Part shown: positions 9,355 through 12,204 of the stretch, in pieces
How positions within the stretch are numbered: position 1 is the stretch's first letter
Layout: each line of letters starts with the position of its first letter
DNA from: Euperipatoides rowelli
Lineage: Eukaryota > Onychophora > Udeonychophora > Euonychophora > Peripatopsidae
Assembly (NCBI GenBank): GCA_003024985.2
Contig: PXIH01S0000020.1
DNA length: 12,204 nucleotides
Direction: 5' to 3' (one strand)
Notes under the pieces: model-generated
What the model was told of the DNA's origin: nothing
What the model saw: the letters and a program-made list of their open reading frames with translations, nothing else
Database searches by the model: none
Program-made: the position numbers and the translations under genes

Positions 9355-10744
9355 GGTCTGCCTACTCTACATCGAGTACAACATAAAATACTAAAAGTAT
9401 TATTATAGAGGCNGAAAGAACAGAAAATATTTAAGTAAGGGCACTGAATAACACAAGTAAAGAAAATATTAGGTAAAGCTGCTAGAAGATCTGTACATAT
9501 GTTTTACATGCTTTTAAGCTTGATTACAGAAATCAGCTGGTCACTTCCAGGAAATGTGTAGATCTGTTTGATGATTTAGTGGTACAAGATATAGAATTAT
9601 TTTGCTTTTTACATTTAAAAATGAAAATAACAATTATTGATATAAGTAATTGAAGTGAAATTTTACTCAAATCAAGAACAAATTATTTAGTTTAATCAAT
9701 TTAATCTATCATTTGCCACAGATACTCAGGTTTTCTTTGAAGTGCTTTAACTTAAATCTCTGATGTTCAAACCATGGGTGTTGTTTTAATAAAAAGGGCA
9801 TCTTTGTTAAAAAAATAATACAGTACATCATCTTATGCAAAGAAGAAGCCTCAGCAGACTATTTTACTGCAGTGTGGTTTTTCAGTGCTTTGGATGACAC
9901 AATTTATTATTAAAAAGTAGTTTGATAGTATATCTTGTTTTCTAATAAATAATTAATGCCTAATTGGAAAGCCTTAAGGAATGTTTTACATGTTAAAACA
10001 ATGATTTTTAATAATTGTTGCCCTGGTAGAGTGATCAAAGCCTTACTGTCCATAGACTCGATGTTTTTTTTTCTTGATATTTACAGGACATTGATAATCT
10101 TGCTAATTTAATAATTTTTAAGTGATTTTAAAGATTGATAATATGATTGAAAGGTAAGTATTTAAGAGTACCGGTATATGAATAAAATATATTGTATAGT
10201 GGGTATATATAAAATACTAAATTCCCTATAGGAAAGTCTAATGATTCTACATATGTAACAAGTTAATGTTGAGCATGTGTACTGTACATATTAGTTTTTG
10301 TTTTAATTTCTATTCTCTATATTCTTGCATTTCAGAGCTTTAGCAAAACATTGTCATGGCCTTTAATGCAGGTTTCAAATAAAATAAGGATTCTCCAATT
10401 TCTAGCAGTTATTATAACACTATTCTTTCATTTAAAAAAAAAATACCATAAATTTTGCAATTAAATACATAAAAGAAAAAAAAATACCCTTAGCATTTTT
10501 AGATATATACTGTAAGTGTATATTTTACAATTAAAAATACCAATATAAATTTTTAAAAATAATTGGAATTATCTTAACCTAAGAACACTTTCCCTTGCCC
10601 TTCAAGATTTATAAAATAATATTAAAATGAAAAATAAATTGGAAATTTTGAGATACACTTTAAGTTCATACCCAAAATCTAAATATATCACCATTCCAAC
10701 ACCCTCCTCCCAAAAAAAAAACCCCAGCAAAACATTAAAGACAA

Positions 10745-10802
10745 TAGTAAATTTATAGTATTTATTCAATTATTAAATTGAATAATTACTATAAAATTAC
10801 TA
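10745..10802. repeat. 58-bp hairpin with 26-bp arms
   Basis: Arms 10745-10770 and 10777-10802 are inverted copies matching at 24 of 26 positions around the 6-nt loop TATTAA. This is much longer than typical chance hairpins even in AT-rich DNA. It could be a tiny MITE remnant or a transcribed hairpin; nothing here decides between them. Confidence 0.6.
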
Positions 10803-10863
10803 TTATGTTTTATGTTGAAAAATAGACATTAATGTTTTGCTGTTTTTTTTTGTTTTTAATTTT

Positions 10864-10922
10864 TAAATTATATATTAATATAAAAATATATGNTAAATTA
10901 TATATTAATATAAAAATATATG
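10864..10922. repeat. Tandem duplication, period 30, AT-only
   Basis: Two identical 29-bp copies (10864-10892 and 10894-10922) are separated by an N at 10893. The copies are almost purely A/T. The N at the junction leaves the true copy number uncertain. The plus-strand open frame across it comes from low-complexity sequence. Confidence 0.7.
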
Positions 10923-11022
10923 CAGAAACTTTATTAAATAACGTAGATTTTAAGATACTATATACCTTTGTCAATTATGATCAAAGCACTTTAAAAAGTA
11001 CACCACAAATTTGTTTTTGCAG

Positions 11023-11151
11023 CACTACAAGGTAAATTCTCAAGCAGTTTTGGCAGAAGACAACAGTCGATTAGTTCCATCAATAATAACTTCACATCAC
11101 CAGCAAGACGTTATAATGCAAAGTTTTAATCAAATCAAACCTTCAGTGTAA
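11023..11151 (+). other. Weak candidate plus-strand terminal exon
   Basis: A good acceptor (TTTGTTTTTGCAG, ending at 11022) is followed by 42 open codons (HYKVNSQAVL at the start, NQIKPSV at the end) and TAA at 11149-11151. The peptide is polar and balanced, but open runs of this length are frequent by chance here and I recognise no family. Its 3' third is copied in the tandem duplication. It could pair in phase 0 with the candidate exon at 8125. It may equally be noise inside an intron of the opposite gene. Confidence 0.2.
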
Positions 11152-11405
11152 TTTTTTGGATGATTTAATTACAAAATTACTTCTTCTAGTGGAGGGAATA
11201 TTCTGTTGCTATTGGCTACTACTAAACTGTCAAGAAAAATGGGTACACATCTGCCTAGCAAGACATTATAATGCAAAGTTTTAATCAAATCAAACCTTCA
11301 GTGTAATTTTTTGGACGATTTAATTACAAAATTATTTCTTCTAGTGGAGGGAATATTCTGTTGCTATTGGCTACTACTAAACTGTCAAGAAAAATGGGTG
11401 CACAT
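11102..11405. repeat. Recent tandem duplication of 149 bp (period 155)
   Basis: Copies 11102-11250 and 11257-11405 differ at four positions only (about 97% identity) and are separated by CTGCCT. All four differences are transitions, and two fall at CpG/TpG or CpG/CpA pairs, as expected from deamination of methylated CpG. The unit lies in the 3.8 kb intron, 81 bp from the donor of the 11.6 kb exon. Confidence 0.9.
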
Positions 11406-11485
11406 CCTTAAAAAAATACCACAAGAACCAGGCTGCTATTTAATGATTTGATATTTTTTTACCATTTATTTAGACATCAATTTAC

Positions 11486-11679
11486 CTCATTGTTTGTTAA
11501 CGTAGCACTAAATGTATTTGATTCAACATCATGAGTATTTTCTAACTGTTCTTCATGGATAATCATAATAGCATGACCTTCAGTTGATGCAACTGTCTCG
11601 TTAGCGGCCACAGTAACGGTGACTTCACCTTCTCCTTTGCCGTTGGCTAGAGAAGAATCATTTTCATTGTTCATACCAT
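11486..11679 (-). CDS. First visible coding exon of an unrecognised coiled-coil protein gene
   Basis: This exon of the minus-strand gene follows a clean acceptor (pyrimidine tract, then TTTAG) at 11680 and ends at a GAG|GTAAAT donor at 11485. It starts with the last two bases of a split codon, then Gly, then Met (ATG at 11674-11672), so it is most likely an internal exon with more coding sequence beyond the window. From that Met it gives 63 residues and ends in phase 0. The segment is acidic and polar (MNNENDSS at its start), with a Val/Thr run EVTVTVAANETV at residues 17-28, a hydrophobic patch HAIMIIHEE, and no cysteines, signal peptide or membrane segment. Such segments are common in transactivation or linker regions, but that role is inferred. 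If upstream exons are only 5' UTR, this Met could be the start codon (G at -3). A two-codon ATG-GTA-TGA sits just upstream at the exon edge. I do not recognise the family. Confidence 0.75.
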
Positions 11680-12116
11680 CTAAAGGAAAAAAACAGTAAT
11701 GAGCCTCTCAGTTTAACCAAATATTATAATAAAAGTCATGTAATTAAAATATACTGTAAATAGGCAAGCTTAGTTAAATTGCAGCAATGTAATATGGAAC
11801 AAACCTTAAAATCTATTTTCACCATTAACAATCCACATTTTCTTTAGTGACCAATAGAGACATTTTCTTCATATTCAATTTTATACATTCATTATAGGCG
11901 GAAATGTGTTTTTGAGTAGTAATAAATCATAAATTTTCTAGCTTCTAGAAATTTACACCTACACAGAGGGCATTAACCAGTAGCAGTAGGGACTGTAGGT
12001 ATGAGATTAGTGTTAAATTTTAGGGAATGGCTCAAGAAAGAACAATACTATTAAAGCATTGTGTAACATTATAGCACTACACAGTAGTATATTAATTTAC
12101 ATCTGGGTCTATAGAG
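11680..12116 (-). other. Probable intron upstream of the first visible exon
   Basis: It ends (minus strand) in a good acceptor at 11680. No convincing further exon or promoter is visible, so the 5' part of the gene lies beyond the right edge. One TACTGTA is at 11752-11758. Confidence 0.5.
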
Positions 12117-12204
12117 CAGGGCGGCCCATAGATATTTTGGGCCCCCTGACACTGAGTATCAATGCCACCCCCCCCCCTTCTTGAATTGGAAATCTGGGGG
12201 ATAA
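12117..12204. mobile_element. Left part of a second G/C-rich repeat, cut by the window edge
   Basis: Composition changes abruptly at CAGGGCGGCCCATAG, followed by GGGCCCCC and a C10 run (12168-12177). A CAGGG-type start followed by G/C-rich sequence resembles hAT-like termini, and GGGGGCCCA is shared on the opposite strand with the transposon at 8282-9354. The other end and any target-site duplication (candidate left copy CTATAGAG) are outside the window. Confidence 0.4.

Larger units (their letters stand above)
7674..11485 (-). other. Intron between the first visible and middle coding exons
   Basis: This is a 3812-bp GT-AG intron on the minus strand, unless short in-frame exons were missed. 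It holds the hAT-like element, the hairpin, both tandem duplications and the two weak plus-strand exon candidates. A minus-strand 67-codon frame at 7848-8051 may be debris from a transposase-like gene. Between 9363 and 10744 I see only AT-rich sequence, one possible tRNA-like scrap near 10022-10066 and three TACTGTA/TACAGTA sites. Confidence 0.65.

Noticed and set aside
10990-11125. Minus-strand open segment (RLAGDVKLLLMELIDCC) as an extra exon of the gene
   Set aside because: No pyrimidine-rich acceptor precedes it, and a stop lies immediately upstream in frame.
11963-12002. Possible 34-bp minus-strand mini-exon (SLLLLVNALCV) with a phase matching the exon at 11679
   Set aside because: It is very short with a weak GTGTAA donor, and chance is a sufficient explanation.
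1-12204. CRISPR arrays, bacterial operons, prophage or rRNA
   Set aside because: No regularly spaced direct repeats, no ribosome-binding-site-led gene strings and no conserved rRNA segments were seen. The window is eukaryotic.

Overview
The window is AT-rich eukaryotic DNA (my estimate is 70% AT or more). It carries spliced coding exons with GT-AG boundaries, long introns, homopolymer tracts, short tandem duplications and transposon or SINE debris. Nothing points to a prokaryotic or plasmid source. The composition, the repeat style (a CAGTGGCGTA-ended hAT-like element, tRNA-derived SINE fossils, G and C runs) and the asparagine- and glutamine-rich protein fit an AT-rich invertebrate metazoan. 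The sequence alone does not fix the species. Four isolated N bases (3783, 7358, 9413, 10893) mark ambiguous assembly positions.

The one gene I can support lies on the minus strand and is read from right to left. Three coding exons (11679-11486, 7673-7527, 5026-4580) have good splice sites, and both joins keep the frame exactly (phase 0). Joined, they encode 260 residues from the first methionine of the 11.6 kb exon. That exon begins with a split codon after a splice acceptor, so the true protein probably continues into exons beyond the right edge. The visible part is an acidic Val/Thr-rich segment, a leucine zipper that continues as a glutamine-rich coiled coil, a Ser/Thr/Val/Pro-rich segment, and a basic tail ending in Ser-Lys-Leu. 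This looks like a nuclear or transcription-associated dimerising protein. I do not recognise the family.

From left to right, 1-4300 is non-coding DNA past the 3' end of the gene, with poly-T/A tracts and two tRNA-like SINE fossils. Next, 4327-5026 holds a candidate poly(A) signal, the 3' UTR and the last coding exon. The 2.5 kb intron 5027-7526 holds a G-run, a SINE fossil, a GC-richer palindromic patch and a cluster of TACTGTA palindromes with a 34-bp tandem copy. The middle exon is at 7527-7673. The 3.8 kb intron 7674-11485 contains a 1.07 kb non-autonomous hAT-like transposon with a 7/8 target-site duplication, a 58-bp hairpin, a 30-bp-period repeat and a recent 155-bp tandem duplication. 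The first visible exon is at 11486-11679. The right end is probably intron and enters another G/C-rich repeat at 12117.

The most striking unexplained signal is the heptamer TACTGTA/TACAGTA. It occurs 27 times by my count, where about 3 would be expected, and never in the coding exons.
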